34,306 bases of DNA from Agarophyton chilense (Eukaryota; Rhodophyta; Florideophyceae; Gracilariales; Gracilariaceae): NCBI GenBank assembly GCA_030374765.1, contig JARGXX010000057.1, positions 1 to 34,306 of the forward strand, read 5' to 3'. Below the pieces are notes generated by a model. The model saw only the letters and a program-made list of their open reading frames with translations. It ran no database searches and was not told the DNA's origin. The position numbers and the translations under genes are program-made. Positions 16,251-28,154 of the stretch are shown piece by piece; position 1 is the stretch's first letter; each line of letters begins with the position of its first letter.

Positions 16251-16433
16251 ATGGAGAGTGAAGTGTCAGGATGTGCGTCATTTAAGTGTTCATTACACAC
16301 CTCCCCGATGTGTAAAAAGCGCTGCAAATTGTCGTGGCTAATCGTTGCGAAAGTTGGCTATGGATGTTCGGAGATCGCAAAGCAAGAGAGGGCTTCGAGA
16401 ACGAGTGATTTCAAATCGAGTTTCTTTCTATAG
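16251..16433 (+). CDS. Possible small Cys-rich protein, 60 aa (unit 2)
   Basis: Identical in sequence to 3003-3185, including promoter spacing and the trailing hairpin (16433-16454). The same doubts apply. Confidence 0.33.
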   Translation: MESEVSGCASFKCSLHTSPMCKKRCKLSWLIVAKVGYGCSEIAKQERASRTSDFKSSFFL

Positions 16434-16712
16434 TGAACCGGGGCATCGGTTCACAACAGTTTCACAAGCACTTGCTTCAAGCATGATCACACAGCATAAT
16501 GCGACATGTTACGCGCTCCGATCGGCTTCAATACAAGATTGCATCTGCACATGATGAGACTGTCTGTTGGGAGGATGTTTCTGCTTTCCCGTGGGTGCCG
16601 ATGGCAGGCACGAAGTCGGACAGTATTACGCTGTTGATATTGGCTGGCGCACGGGTGCTCTGCCATCATTTGCCACAGTGGTCAAATCGTTGTATCACAC
16701 ACGCCGCCCTCA

Positions 16713-16830
16713 CACTCGGCCACATCGAGCTGACATGTGCCGCATCCCATCCCGAACTGCGAAGCTAAATCTCTCTGAGCTGGGCTAGTACATACATGAG
16801 GGATCCGTCTGGAACCCCTAGTGCTGAGTG
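16713..16830 (+). rRNA. 5S rRNA-like gene (5S-B), unit 2
   Basis: Carries GGAACCCCTAG where unit 1 has GGAACACCTAG, which is closer to 5S-A (GGAATCCCCAG). It is followed directly by a T7 run (16831-16837), a stronger Pol III stop than in unit 1. Confidence 0.75.
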
Positions 16831-16933
16831 TTTTTTTGTTTCTTGCTCCCTCCAACTATGTTGCTCCTGCGACGTAGCCACGCTGTGTGTCAATGACACG
16901 CTCTATGCGCTGTTGCGTTATATCTTTTTCATC

Positions 16934-17314
16934 ATGTCGCTCACTGCGCGTTGTGCGCATACTACACCTTCGTGGGCAAACAACAGGTACACTACAAGGA
17001 ACTTGAGCGTCTTGAATAGGGTGGCGCGCCCTGCGATGGATGTCAGCAACCGAAACGGTACGCTTTGGCCCATAGCTTCTGGTGCGCACACGTCGTGCGT
17101 GGAAGCAATTACGGTCGCGTTCGGCTGTTCCAATCGCTTTGCTTTGCAAATCCCACAAAGAAAGAGGTGGACCGATCAATGTCTTGTTTTTGGTGAGCGC
17201 TTGAGCAATTATCTGTTGGTTGGTGCGTTCCAGTTGTACATGCCAAGGTACGACACCAACCAGGGCGAGAACGAAGGTCTGCCTATGGAGGCGCTGGCGG
17301 GAACACTGTGGTAG
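16934..17314 (+). CDS. Unidentified ORF, 126 aa (unit 2)
   Basis: Same frame as 3686-4066 with Cys, Val and Asp at the three variable residues. No recognised domain; coding status doubtful. Confidence 0.25.
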   Translation: MSLTARCAHTTPSWANNRYTTRNLSVLNRVARPAMDVSNRNGTLWPIASGAHTSCVEAITVAFGCSNRFALQIPQRKRWTDQCLVFGERLSNYLLVGAFQLYMPRYDTNQGENEGLPMEALAGTLW

Positions 17315-17608
17315 GGCTGGCTTCCCCTAACATGAACTAGGCACCGTAGTTGGCGCGACGGCAAACATCTGACCCAGCCTGAAAAACTCGACCATGAGCA
17401 AACCTAAACACTAAATTCGAAACCAAAGAGATCACAAGCCTGACGGCGCTGGCTGAGTGTCTGACCTCTTCCGCTTGCGCTGCGAAGGTGCGAAGGTGCG
17501 AAGGGCAAGGCCTAACCCTCCTTTGCAGTTGTGCAAAAAATCACACGCAGTCTTACACAATGAGCTCGCCCAGCGCGAGCTCGCAGAACGCAGCGTGTCT
17601 CTCACGTT

Positions 17609-17704
17609 GCATCTCACGTCGCATCTCACGCCGCATCTCACGCCGCATCTCACGCCGCATCTCACGCCGCATCTCACGCCGCATCTCACGTCGCATCTCA
17701 CGTG
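17609..17704. repeat. 12-bp minisatellite, 8 copies (unit 2)
   Basis: Same as 4361-4456 except that the second copy ends in CC, not TC. Confidence 0.95.
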
Positions 17705-18331
17705 TGTCTCTTGCGTGTTTGCAGCTCGCGACACCTGCTTGTTTCTGGAAAATGAAGGTGACGTTTGACTCCCTGGAGCCCCAAACATGGGAGTAAGGGT
17801 TGCACAGAGGCGTTCGATTCCGGTGGAGGAAGCTGTCCATTGATTGGCAGCGACAGCATTCATGCTCCGGGAGGCGATGGACAGCCCCCAACAGCTCGCG
17901 ATTCCTGTTTCCGAAACAAGAGTGCGACAGTACGCAACCACTCGGCGGATGCAGCCGACTCAGCAGCGTTGCTGCTGAAAGAGCACTTTTCTCTGCTTTT
18001 GAAGCACTGAAGCTCGTCAGACCTGACAGCTCATGGTGGAGGGCGGGCCCGTCTGGAGCATGACTCTCGCTCATGTGAATTGCGTGTATGCGGGGTGCGC
18101 AACAGTTTTCTTGCAGCTGGAGAAAGCCGACAGCCTATTCTCACGCGTGGATCAACGTCAAGCTAGAGTTTCCGAAAAGAGCACCAACCATTTTCTTGCA
18201 GGTCGTGAGAATGACAGATCGGCATGCATCACGGAGAGCAGTATACGGGAGAGTGCGCCTGACACTCGAATTCGACACGCACCAACGAGCATCTGCAGCT
18301 CGGCATTATCCAAACGGCGCCCGTGCTCTGG

Positions 18332-18339
18332 TATAAATA
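18332..18339 (+). promoter_or_regulatory. TATA box of the pseudokinase gene (unit 2)
   Basis: TATAAATA, 226 bp before the ATG at 18565. Confidence 0.6.
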
Positions 18340-18564
18340 TGCTGCTCAGACGTACAAGATCGCTGCTCACATCTTCTGGTCGCCCTTTCGGTTTGCACCC
18401 TCTCCATCACTGTTTACTACTTATCCACGTACTTGCTGCAACCATTGTGTCCTCCCTGTGCGAAACAAACTTATTTGTGCTTCCTTCGCATCTCTCCCGG
18501 CTTCTGTTGTACTGGTCTTGTCCATTCTCACGGTAACCACAGCAACACATCAAGCTCGATCAAT

Positions 18565-19998
18565 ATGGTTGTTCCAGTGTTCGTCAAAAACCACAAAATT
18601 TACGACTGCCATGGATGGATTCGAGTCCGCCATGCATTGTTATCGCATCGGAAATCGTGGTACATGAAACTGTTGGGCTCTACGCTCACTCTGCATGACT
18701 GCATAGACAAGTCTGTGGAGCTGGAGTACTCGGTGACCTCTTGCAAGATCATGGGTCATCTTGGGGGCAAGTCGTTTACCGTCAAGTTTTCGAGTGGCGC
18801 TGCACTTCGTATTTACTGCGACTCAAAACCAAAGGCTGGTAGATGGAAGAGAGCCCTGCGGCGAGCTTCAGCGCTTGAATTCGAATACGAGTTTGTGTTG
18901 GGGAACGAAATCGAGCAAGACGGCAAAAGCTCGGTTTTCAACGCCGTTCACCGGGACAACAAAACCAAACACGCGGTGCAACGGATCTCCAAGGACCCTC
19001 TCCTCCGGAACTACGCGGAACAAAACCGCTTCCTGGGCCGACAAATCTACGCCCTGCGAACACTGCGCCACCCCAATATTCTGTCGGCGTCTCACATCTT
19101 CAACGAAGACGAACACGCCTACCTGGTTACCGCGCCGGTGAACGGAGACAGGCTTCGGGACGTGATCGCGCAAAATGGTGGGAACCTTCCTGAGGCAGCC
19201 GTTCGGCACGTTGCCAAGCAGCTTATTCCGGCTGTTGAGTATCTTCACCAGCGCGGTTTCGTTCATCGAAACATTACGACGGACACAATCTGGTGCGACC
19301 ACTCTGATCAAATGAAGCCCAAAGTAGTGTTATCCAACTTTGATTTGGTGCATTTCGTGGACGACGAGGAGGATCAGCGAATGCGCGACAGCGCGGGTGA
19401 TGCTCGTTATCACGCGCCAGAGATTGTGCAAGGGCAGGCATGTAACGCCGCAGTGGACATGTTCTCGGTGGGTGTCTGTTTGTACCGCATGCTCAGCGGA
19501 TCGTTTCCGTTTGCAATCGACCCGCATCGAAGGCACATAACCGTGGAGAACAGAAGGAACGGGCCTGCTTTCAGAGAAGAGTGCTGGAAGGACATCTCAA
19601 CGGAAGCCAGGTCTTTCTTGAGTTCGCTTTTGGAGCGCTCTTGGGTGAATCGTGTGTCAGCAAGCGATGCAATCTACCACGACTGGTTTTCAGTTGAGCT
19701 ACCAAATGATGTGCCGCCCGCTACAGCTTTCTCAAGCGATGGCGCCAAGGAAGCAGACACCCAGCGTACGGCTGTTTCTTCATTGTGCGGCGACAAGGTG
19801 CAGAAGATTGCGAGTATCGAAAAGCTCGCTGAAGAGAATGGTGTAACGCTCTCTCCATTTCTGCTGCGGTTCTTAAGCCCGATCTCGAGCGAGGTACCAA
19901 TAAGTGAGAGGTCCCCTGTGGATGTGTTTGCGAGCAGTTTGAGGCAATACATGGGCAGCGCTAGCTTGTCTAGTAAATGCCGTCAGATAGAGAAATAG
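18565..19998 (+). CDS. PH-domain pseudokinase, 477 aa (unit 2)
   Basis: The protein is identical to that at 5317-6750, with the same missing catalytic residues (Q139, Q160, N236, N258). I saw no nucleotide difference in the coding region either. The 3' flank lacks one ACTCC of unit 1, starting 16 bases after the stop; that variation outside but not inside the frame supports TAG as the true end. The copia element lies about 4.9 kb upstream, beyond both 5S genes, and does not interrupt this gene or its TATA box. Confidence 0.85.
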   Translation: MVVPVFVKNHKIYDCHGWIRVRHALLSHRKSWYMKLLGSTLTLHDCIDKSVELEYSVTSCKIMGHLGGKSFTVKFSSGAALRIYCDSKPKAGRWKRALRRASALEFEYEFVLGNEIEQDGKSSVFNAVHRDNKTKHAVQRISKDPLLRNYAEQNRFLGRQIYALRTLRHPNILSASHIFNEDEHAYLVTAPVNGDRLRDVIAQNGGNLPEAAVRHVAKQLIPAVEYLHQRGFVHRNITTDTIWCDHSDQMKPKVVLSNFDLVHFVDDEEDQRMRDSAGDARYHAPEIVQGQACNAAVDMFSVGVCLYRMLSGSFPFAIDPHRRHITVENRRNGPAFREECWKDISTEARSFLSSLLERSWVNRVSASDAIYHDWFSVELPNDVPPATAFSSDGAKEADTQRTAVSSLCGDKVQKIASIEKLAEENGVTLSPFLLRFLSPISSEVPISERSPVDVFASSLRQYMGSASLSSKCRQIEK

Positions 19999-20023
19999 AT
20001 CACGTACACTCCGTAAGTAGATT

Positions 20024-20065
20024 AGATACAAAAAAGATCCCATTCAACTGGGAAAAAAAGTATCT
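20024..20065 (+). other. Nested inverted repeat in kinase 3' flank (unit 2)
   Basis: Same AGATAC/GTATCT outer and TCCCA/TGGGA inner arms as in unit 1. Confidence 0.4.
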
Positions 20066-21338
20066 GGATATCACAAAGCTTTGAGAGCGTAGAACTAGTA
20101 TTTGAATGTTTACACTTGGTTCGAACATTCTCTCGCGGGTATTTGTTCAATTACCAATACTAAAGGTTGCCATGAAATATTTCTAATACAATGACATATG
20201 TATAGAGTTGAACTTGGCGTACGGCGCACACCCACGAGCCTAAGTAGTGTTTGGCATCATCAAAATTGATTTTACACTCTTATTTGACATCCATCTTTTG
20301 ATAATAGGGTCTTTAACTTCAGAAGGCATCAAAATTGCTTAAGGCGAAATCTGGTGCGAAATAAGTTACTTTGAATAATGATTTCGCTATGGAATCCTTT
20401 CGTTCATCTCACACTCTACCACAGAACCAGAGGAAAATATTCAATAGGTCAAGCAGCCTTTATCTGCAGAGCAGAAAAGAAGCACCACAATACTTTGGTC
20501 TACTTGGGTCACTTAATTTTCCTTTTTCCTTCTTAAAGAAGCGTTCCACTCTTTTTGCGAACGTGTTTGTGTCGAAAGTATTTATCTGAAAGTGATAGCA
20601 TCGGTCTCGTATCAAAACTTGTGCACTATAAGTTTTGTATTAAAGAACAATTTTTATATCTCAGCTCTCTGATTTGGATGTCTCACTTATTATTCAAGTG
20701 ATCTTGAGCTATGTTATGGAATGCTAGTGCTGGAATGCGATGCATTTATCTAATACAACTGTAGGAGTCATGTTCAAAAGTAGATTGTTGCATTAGCGAT
20801 GCATAACTTGAATGCAGTCAGTTAATGAAAGCCTCACAGTGATTGTTGGGTTGCGTTAGCTGATTTACTGCGTCGGAGAGGTTCATTGCGTGTAACAGTT
20901 GCGTGGCAGTTGTATTAGGTGGAACGTATCCAGAGTGCTAGAAAAGCCCGAAACACTTGCCTATCAGCATTGATGTTCCGGCAAGCACAAGCAATCATCC
21001 GCATAAAGACTAGAAACTAGAACAACAAAGTGTGCTTCACGTTTAAGTATCTAAATCCGCCCCCCTCTGTTATATATATATATATATACAATATAGGTTT
21101 TCTATCCATATAAAACTGCTGACATATGTATCAACAACACTAAGAGCATAAAAATAGAAATAAAACATGCAACTAACGCAACTCTTCAACATATTACATC
21201 ATCAGTAGCGAAGGATCAAGTAGCCTCTGTTTTTCTTACTGCACGGACCTTGGGCAACCAACAGCTCACTTCGATACTATGCTATGAATAGACGATCGTT
21301 CCCGCACAAAATCCAATAAAGTCTCGCATAGAACGAGC
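20066..21338. other. AT-rich non-coding end of unit 2
   Basis: No supported gene. A 72-codon open frame at 20371-20589 exists only because of one extra A near 20436 and is absent in units 1 and 3. (TA)9 at 21071-21088. Confidence 0.7.
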
Positions 21339-22367
21339 TTGTATATATCAACCCTACAATAGGTTCCAATCTTGTGGTTTACTGAGATCGATACGCCATC
21401 CGACGCACAGCTCATTTCTTTTGAAACTGGGTGGAACCACGCTTTCTAGTGGTAGAAGCGCATTTGGGTTGAGGTTGGCGGTTGCTAACACAACATGCTC
21501 CTGTGCAAGTCCTTTTCAGCTGAGATACGAACTCCCTATGCCCTTGCCGCTTCAGAGTCAAACTATGACAATGTTTCGAAGCGTGAAGTGGTACTAGCTC
21601 CCCAAACCTTTCAATAATTTTTATTGAGTTCCGAATAGGAGTAATGGCATCTATAATAGCAACAGAAATCGATAACAAACATTTTTGGAAGTATTCGAGG
21701 ATGTCCAAATTCAATACAACGACGCTTTTATTTTCTACATGAGGAACTTTTGAAACACATGTCCTGACACCGTTCAAAGAGAAAACAAACTTCTCATAGA
21801 ATAACTCTTGTATATCACCCCGCTTCTTGAGATACACTCTAGCCTAGTTGCGTTCGTTGCAATATTCATATATGATCACGTAGAACAGATACAAGATCAA
21901 CCACATATTGCAAAAGACGTTCACATAGTGTCATGAGAACCCATTGAACCTGAAATGTTCATCGGAAGGTGCAGAGTGCATGCGGCTTGTATTTCGTGAG
22001 AATAATCTTTCTCATATGGAATACAGTGATGGCTACTTCGCGGCATTCGTGGAAAGTTGCATTTCTACAAGAGGTGTTTTGTTCACAAAAACTGGAAAGG
22101 GATGCAAACACAAGTAACGGGATGTGAAGAAATAAGGAAAAGAAGAGTGAGTTGGAGGTATACAAGGGCGGATGACGAGGGGCGAGAGTAACGGACGGGG
22201 AAAGGGGGTAAACACGCAAACAGTTTTTTTCTTTACGTTTTGGTGATGGGAGATTGAAAAAGGAAGGCACTGGGGTAGTTGGGAAGAAGGTTAATGTACC
22301 CTTTTTGCAGACCCAAATAAAAGGAAGGTTGGAAAGGGAGAAAGGTAAGAAAGAGCGAGAAGCAAAA
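21339..22367. other. Gene-poor left part of unit 3 (intact copia target)
   Basis: Uninterrupted empty-site version of the copia target (CACATGTCCTGACACC near 21757-21772). The T-run near 22226 has seven Ts in place of eight, which fuses two pyrimidine-rich minus-strand open frames; not taken as a gene. Confidence 0.65.
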
Positions 22368-22485
22368 CATTCGGCACTGGGGATTCCAGACCGATCCCTC
22401 ATGTCAGTACTAGCCCAGCTCGGAGTCACTTAGCTTCGCAGTTCGGGATGGGATGCGGCGCATGTCAACTCGATGTGGCCGAATG
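22368..22485 (-). rRNA. 5S ribosomal RNA (5S-A), unit 3
   Basis: Identical to the unit 1 copy, with TTTT stop and upstream palindrome (22495-22511). Confidence 0.93.
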
Positions 22486-22827
22486 TGGCAATCAGTGCTA
22501 CGCCGTAGCACCTCATTCCACACGCAACAAAAACAGCGGCTCCCCCCTGCCGCCCACGCCTGAGCAAAATGATGCCTCAAACACCCCAAGTGCGCTCCCT
22601 GTCTCATCACCACATTTGTCGCCTCCATCTCGGCGCTAGTGCGTCGTCCTTTTTGGCAACTGCACATTGTCCCCAAACAAGCAGCTAATCCATCATCTTT
22701 CAGCGCAAGTACTGCAAAGAGGACAGTGCAGCACATCAATCCGTTGGGAATACTTGGATCTTCTCCCACAAGCTTCTCCTCTCCCATGTGTGCCTGGAAA
22801 CATACTTGATCACTCTTGCATTCTTGC

Positions 22828-22887
22828 AGTGCAGAAATGCCGAGTGCAGAAATGCCGAGTGCAGAAATGCCGAGTGCAGAAATGCCG
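22828..22887. repeat. 15-bp minisatellite, 4 copies (unit 3)
   Basis: Four perfect copies, as in unit 1. Confidence 0.95.
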
Positions 22888-24232
22888 ACCAAAGCTTGAA
22901 TTGAAGTACCATGGGGATGCCGCTCTCCCCGACGATGTGCGCGACACTTTTCGAGTGCTGCCCACTTCAGTGTCGAGTGCTCCCCACTTCGGTGGTGCGT
23001 CAGAAGCAAATCGTACCGTTGAGCCATGGTTCCATCTGAAATGTAGAAAACATGAACTGCGGGTGCTTCAAATTTGCTGCTTCAAACATCTCCGTCCTCC
23101 TGACACCTTCGTACCGCAGGCTCTACCCACGTCCTACGACCCTTTCCGGGGGCTACGGTTGCCGCTGATGTTTTTGTTGGGTGCGCTGTCCACATTTCAT
23201 TGGCTGGCTTACCTTCGTGCGTAAGCCCCGTTCTCCACCAATCGCTGCAAACCAATTGCTTCTTGTCGTTGTTCCCCTCCTCTTTATCCAAGCTCTCGCA
23301 TTCGGCAAGTCTTTCTACTTGTCTTCAAGCACATTCACATTCAACCCGCGCAGTAACATTGGAGCTTAACGCTACGCGTGAGTTTGTGAATGACGCGATG
23401 CAGTCGGGCAGCCCAGGCTTAGATTTTGCAAACCCCTCTGAGCATCTGTCACGGCTGCTGGCGTGTTGATTTGCAGAGCGCCGAAATCGCTTGCGAGGCC
23501 AAGAAAACACGCCTCGGGTGAGACTCTCCGGATTTGTCTACGCCTTCCATCGCTTGGCAAAGCGATCAATTGTTGACGCATTGCCTCTCGAAGACGTCGC
23601 CCAAACGCTACATGTCGCGGAGTGCGAACCCCATTGGAACTCAATCGGCGCGATTGGCGGCGTCTGACAATGTGAGGCAGGACGGAACGACTTATCATAC
23701 CAGCCGGTCTACGGATGCTTTTGTCCGAAGTAGACAAGTTTCGACGTGATCGGACATTTCTGCGTCTGTTTCTCTGTGTGGGTTGGGTTTCAGCCCTCTC
23801 GGGCACCTCTGGCCTGTAAAAGCCAAACACATCGTGGGACGCCAGAAACATCTTTCAAGTGCAGAACAGATCGGGGGGCTGGAAAAGAAAGCGCACCAGT
23901 CGAACACAACCACTGTAGGGCAGGCGGTAGTCAAGTGGTGCAGCCAATCAAGTACACACAATTTGGAATCTGGTAGCGTGAAAATAACCGAAAGCACAAC
24001 TGCAAACGCAAAGCAGCAAAGAAAAGCAGCAGCCGGGACAACCCAAAAAGCAATGAACAGAACAGCGACACCGCAAACACGATACACAAAAGCGGTCACG
24101 CGCAGCGTAACGAAGGCGGAGGGATGTTGAATACGAGCGAGGCAAATTGGAGAAGCTGAGAGAGAAGGAGGAGAGGAGAGAGCGGATGGGGTGAGATGGG
24201 GGAGACAACGGAGGAAAGCGCTCTGTGCGCAG

Positions 24233-24240
24233 TATAAATA
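24233..24240 (+). promoter_or_regulatory. TATA box upstream of small ORF (unit 3)
   Basis: TATAAATA in unchanged context. No supported gene lies between the minisatellite and this box. Confidence 0.5.
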
Positions 24241-24339
24241 GGTGACGAAACGTTGGGTTGGGGGAGACGTGGGCCGCAGAGAGCGGCGAGGAGCGTATTA
24301 CGTGTCGCAAGTGCTCCGTGGTGTGCGAGGACGACGAGT

Positions 24340-24522
24340 ATGGAGAGTGAAGTGTCAGGATGTGCGTCATTTAAGTGTTCATTACACACCTCCCCGATGT
24401 GTAAAAAGCGCTGCAAATTGTCGTGGCTAATCGTTGCGAAAGTTGGCTATGGATGTTCGGAGATCGCAAAGCAAGAGAGGGCTTCGAGAACGAGTGATTT
24501 CAAATCGAGTTTCTTTCTATAG
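24340..24522 (+). CDS. Possible small Cys-rich protein, 60 aa (unit 3)
   Basis: Identical to the unit 1 ORF; hairpin at 24522-24543. Confidence 0.33.
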   Translation: MESEVSGCASFKCSLHTSPMCKKRCKLSWLIVAKVGYGCSEIAKQERASRTSDFKSSFFL

Positions 24523-24801
24523 TGAACCGGGGCATCGGTTCACAACAGTTTCACAAGCACTTGCTTCAAGCATGATCACACAGCATAATGCGACATGTTA
24601 CGCGCTCCGATCGGCTTCAATACAAGATTGCATCTGCACATGATGAGACTGTCTGTTGGGAGGATGTTTCTGCTTTCCCGTGGGTGCCGATGGCAGGCAC
24701 GAAGTCGGACAGTATTACGCTGTTGATATTGGCTGGCGCACGGGTGCTCTGCCATCATTTGCCACAGTGGTCAAATCGTTGTATCACACACGCCGCCCTC
24801 A

Positions 24802-24919
24802 CACTCGGCCACATCGAGCTGACATGTGCCGCATCCCATCCCGAACTGCGAAGCTAAATCTCTCTGAGCTGGGCTAGTACATACATGAGGGATCCGTCTG
24901 GAACCCCTAGTGCTGAGTG
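24802..24919 (+). rRNA. 5S rRNA-like gene (5S-B), unit 3
   Basis: Same sequence as in unit 2, with a T7 run directly after it. Confidence 0.75.
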
Positions 24920-25022
24920 TTTTTTTGTTTCTTGCTCCCTCCAACTATGTTGCTCCTGCGACGTAGCCACGCTGTGTGTCAATGACACGCTCTATGCGCT
25001 GTTGCGTTATATCTTTTTCATC

Positions 25023-25403
25023 ATGTCGCTCACTGCGCGTTGTGCGCATACTACACCTTCGTGGGCAAACAACAGGTACACTACAAGGAACTTGAGCGTC
25101 TTGAATAGGGTGGCGCGCCCTGCGATGGATGTCAGCAACCGAAACGGTACGCTTTGGCCCATAGCTTCTGGTGCGCACACGTCGTGCGTGGAAGCAATTA
25201 CGGTCGCGTTCGGCTGTTCCAATCGCTTTGCTTTGCAAATCCCACAAAGAAAGAGGTGGACCGATCAATGTCTTGTTTTTGGTGAGCGCTTGAGCAATTA
25301 TCTGTTGGTTGGTGCGTTCCAGTTGTACATGCCAAGGTACGACACCAACCAGGGCGAGAACGAAGGTCTGCCTATGGAGGCGCTGGCGGGAACACTGTGG
25401 TAG
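25023..25403 (+). CDS. Unidentified ORF, 126 aa (unit 3)
   Basis: Same protein as the unit 2 copy; unknown, coding status doubtful. Confidence 0.25.
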   Translation: MSLTARCAHTTPSWANNRYTTRNLSVLNRVARPAMDVSNRNGTLWPIASGAHTSCVEAITVAFGCSNRFALQIPQRKRWTDQCLVFGERLSNYLLVGAFQLYMPRYDTNQGENEGLPMEALAGTLW

Positions 25404-25697
25404 GGCTGGCTTCCCCTAACATGAACTAGGCACCGTAGTTGGCGCGACGGCAAACATCTGACCCAGCCTGAAAAACTCGACCATGAGCAAACCTAAACAC
25501 TAAATTCGAAACCAAAGAGATCACAAGCCTGACGGCGCTGGCTGAGTGTCTGACCTCTTCCGCTTGCGCTGCGAAGGTGCGAAGGTGCGAAGGGCAAGGC
25601 CTAACCCTCCTTTGCAGTTGTGCAAAAAATCACACGCAGTCTTACACAATGAGCTCGCCCAGCGCGAGCTCGCAGAACGCAGCGTGTCTCTCACGTT

Positions 25698-25793
25698 GCA
25701 TCTCACGTCGCATCTCACGTCGCATCTCACGCCGCATCTCACGCCGCATCTCACGCCGCATCTCACGCCGCATCTCACGTCGCATCTCACGTG
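25698..25793. repeat. 12-bp minisatellite, 8 copies (unit 3)
   Basis: Same pattern of T/C variants as in unit 1. Confidence 0.95.
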
Positions 25794-26420
25794 TGTCTCT
25801 TGCGTGTTTGCAGCTCGCGACACCTGCTTGTTTCTGGAAAATGAAGGTGACGTTTGACTCCCTGGAGCCCCAAACATGGGAGTAAGGGTTGCACAGAGGC
25901 GTTCGATTCCGGTGGAGGAAGCTGTCCATTGATTGGCAGCGACAGCATTCATGCTCCGGGAGGCGATGGACAGCCCCCAACAGCTCGCGATTCCTGTTTC
26001 CGAAACAAGAGTGCGACAGTACGCAACCACTCGGCGGATGCAGCCGACTCAGCAGCGTTGCTGCTGAAAGAGCACTTTTCTCTGCTTTTGAAGCACTGAA
26101 GCTCGTCAGACCTGACAGCTCATGGTGGAGGGCGGGCCCGTCTGGAGCATGACTCTCGCTCATGTGAATTGCGTGTATGCGGGGTGCGCAACAGTTTTCT
26201 TGCAGCTGGAGAAAGCCGACAGCCTATTCTCACGCGTGGATCAACGTCAAGCTAGAGTTTCCGAAAAGAGCACCAACCATTTTCTTGCAGGTCGTGAGAA
26301 TGACAGATCGGCATGCATCACGGAGAGCAGTATACGGGAGAGTGCGCCTGACACTCGAATTCGACACGCACCAACGAGCATCTGCAGCTCGGCATTATCC
26401 AAACGGCGCCCGTGCTCTGG

Positions 26421-26428
26421 TATAAATA
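26421..26428 (+). promoter_or_regulatory. TATA box of the pseudokinase gene (unit 3)
   Basis: TATAAATA, 226 bp before the ATG at 26654. Confidence 0.6.
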
Positions 26429-26653
26429 TGCTGCTCAGACGTACAAGATCGCTGCTCACATCTTCTGGTCGCCCTTTCGGTTTGCACCCTCTCCATCACT
26501 GTTTACTACTTATCCACGTACTTGCTGCAACCATTGTGTCCTCCCTGTGCGAAACAAACTTATTTGTGCTTCCTTCGCATCTCTCCCGGCTTCTGTTGTA
26601 CTGGTCTTGTCCATTCTCACGGTAACCACAGCAACACATCAAGCTCGATCAAT

Positions 26654-28087
26654 ATGGTTGTTCCAGTGTTCGTCAAAAACCACAAAATTTACGACTGCCA
26701 TGGATGGATTCGAGTCCGCCATGCATTGTTATCGCATCGGAAATCGTGGTACATGAAACTGTTGGGCTCTACGCTCACTCTGCATGACTGCATAGACAAG
26801 TCTGTGGAGCTGGAGTACTCGGTGACCTCTTGCAAGATCATGGGTCATCTTGGGGGCAAGTCGTTTACCGTCAAGTTTTCGAGTGGCGCTGCACTTCGTA
26901 TTTACTGCGACTCAAAACCAAAGGCTGGTAGATGGAAGAGAGCCCTGCGGCGAGCTTCAGCGCTTGAATTCGAATACGAGTTTGTGTTGGGGAACGAAAT
27001 CGAGCAAGACGGCAAAAGCTCGGTTTTCAACGCCGTTCACCGGGACAACAAAACCAAACACGCGGTGCAACGGATCTCCAAGGACCCTCTCCTCCGGAAC
27101 TACGCGGAACAAAACCGCTTCCTGGGCCGACAAATCTACGCCCTGCGAACACTGCGCCACCCCAATATTCTGTCGGCGTCTCACATCTTCAACGAAGACG
27201 AACACGCCTACCTGGTTACCGCGCCGGTGAACGGAGACAGGCTTCGGGACGTGATCGCGCAAAATGGTGGGAACCTTCCTGAGGCAGCCGTTCGGCACGT
27301 TGCCAAGCAGCTTATTCCGGCTGTTGAGTATCTTCACCAGCGCGGTTTCGTTCATCGAAACATTACGACGGACACAATCTGGTGCGACCACTCTGATCAA
27401 ATGAAGCCCAAAGTAGTGTTATCCAACTTTGATTTGGTGCATTTCGTGGACGACGAGGAGGATCAGCGAATGCGCGACAGCGCGGGTGATGCTCGTTATC
27501 ACGCGCCAGAGATTGTGCAAGGGCAGGCATGTAACGCCGCAGTGGACATGTTCTCGGTGGGTGTCTGTTTGTACCGCATGCTCAGCGGATCGTTTCCGTT
27601 TGCAATCGACCCGCATCGAAGGCACATAACCGTGGAGAACAGAAGGAACGGGCCTGCTTTCAGAGAAGAGTGCTGGAAGGACATCTCAACGGAAGCCAGG
27701 TCTTTCTTGAGTTCGCTTTTGGAGCGCTCTTGGGTGAATCGTGTGTCAGCAAGCGATGCAATCTACCACGACTGGTTTTCAGTTGAGCTACCAAATGATG
27801 TGCCGCCCGCTACAGCTTTCTCAAGCGATGGCGCCAAGGAAGCAGACACCCAGCGTACGGCTGTTTCTTCATTGTGCGGCGACAAGGTGCAGAAGATTGC
27901 GAGTATCGAAAAGCTCGCTGAAGAGAATGGTGTAACGCTCTCTCCATTTCTGCTGCGGTTCTTAAGCCCGATCTCGAGCGAGGTACCAATAAGTGAGAGG
28001 TCCCCTGTGGATGTGTTTGCGAGCAGTTTGAGGCAATACATGGGCAGCGCTAGCTTGTCTAGTAAATGCCGTCAGATAGAGAAATAG
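26654..28087 (+). CDS. PH-domain pseudokinase, 477 aa (unit 3)
   Basis: Third complete copy, with the same protein as the other two and the short ACTCC form of the 3' flank seen in unit 2. All three copies have intact frames, promoters and leaders, so each could be expressed; nothing in the sequence marks one as the master copy. Confidence 0.85.
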   Translation: MVVPVFVKNHKIYDCHGWIRVRHALLSHRKSWYMKLLGSTLTLHDCIDKSVELEYSVTSCKIMGHLGGKSFTVKFSSGAALRIYCDSKPKAGRWKRALRRASALEFEYEFVLGNEIEQDGKSSVFNAVHRDNKTKHAVQRISKDPLLRNYAEQNRFLGRQIYALRTLRHPNILSASHIFNEDEHAYLVTAPVNGDRLRDVIAQNGGNLPEAAVRHVAKQLIPAVEYLHQRGFVHRNITTDTIWCDHSDQMKPKVVLSNFDLVHFVDDEEDQRMRDSAGDARYHAPEIVQGQACNAAVDMFSVGVCLYRMLSGSFPFAIDPHRRHITVENRRNGPAFREECWKDISTEARSFLSSLLERSWVNRVSASDAIYHDWFSVELPNDVPPATAFSSDGAKEADTQRTAVSSLCGDKVQKIASIEKLAEENGVTLSPFLLRFLSPISSEVPISERSPVDVFASSLRQYMGSASLSSKCRQIEK

Positions 28088-28112
28088 ATCACGTACACTC
28101 CGTAAGTAGATT

Positions 28113-28154
28113 AGATACAAAAAAGATCCCATTCAACTGGGAAAAAAAGTATCT
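28113..28154 (+). other. Nested inverted repeat in kinase 3' flank (unit 3)
   Basis: Same arms as in units 1 and 2. Confidence 0.4.

Larger units (their letters stand above)
8095..21338. repeat. Tandem array unit 2, interrupted by a copia element (13,244 bp; ~8,061 bp without it)
   Basis: Same unit as 1-8094, split at position 8519 by a 5.18 kb retrotransposon plus a 5-bp target duplication. Removing the insertion leaves 8,061 bp. The difference from unit 3 (8,088 bp) is explained by two fewer 15-bp minisatellite copies and three single-base insertions (one in the left flank, one in a T-run at 14163-14170, one near 20436). Confidence 0.97.

Noticed and set aside
20371..20589. 72-codon ORF in the AT-rich part of unit 2
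   Set aside because: Created by one extra A not present in units 1 and 3.
21959..22429. 156-codon minus-strand ORF in units 3 and 4
   Set aside because: Exists only because the T-run has seven rather than eight Ts; pyrimidine-rich and overlaps the 5S-A 3' end.
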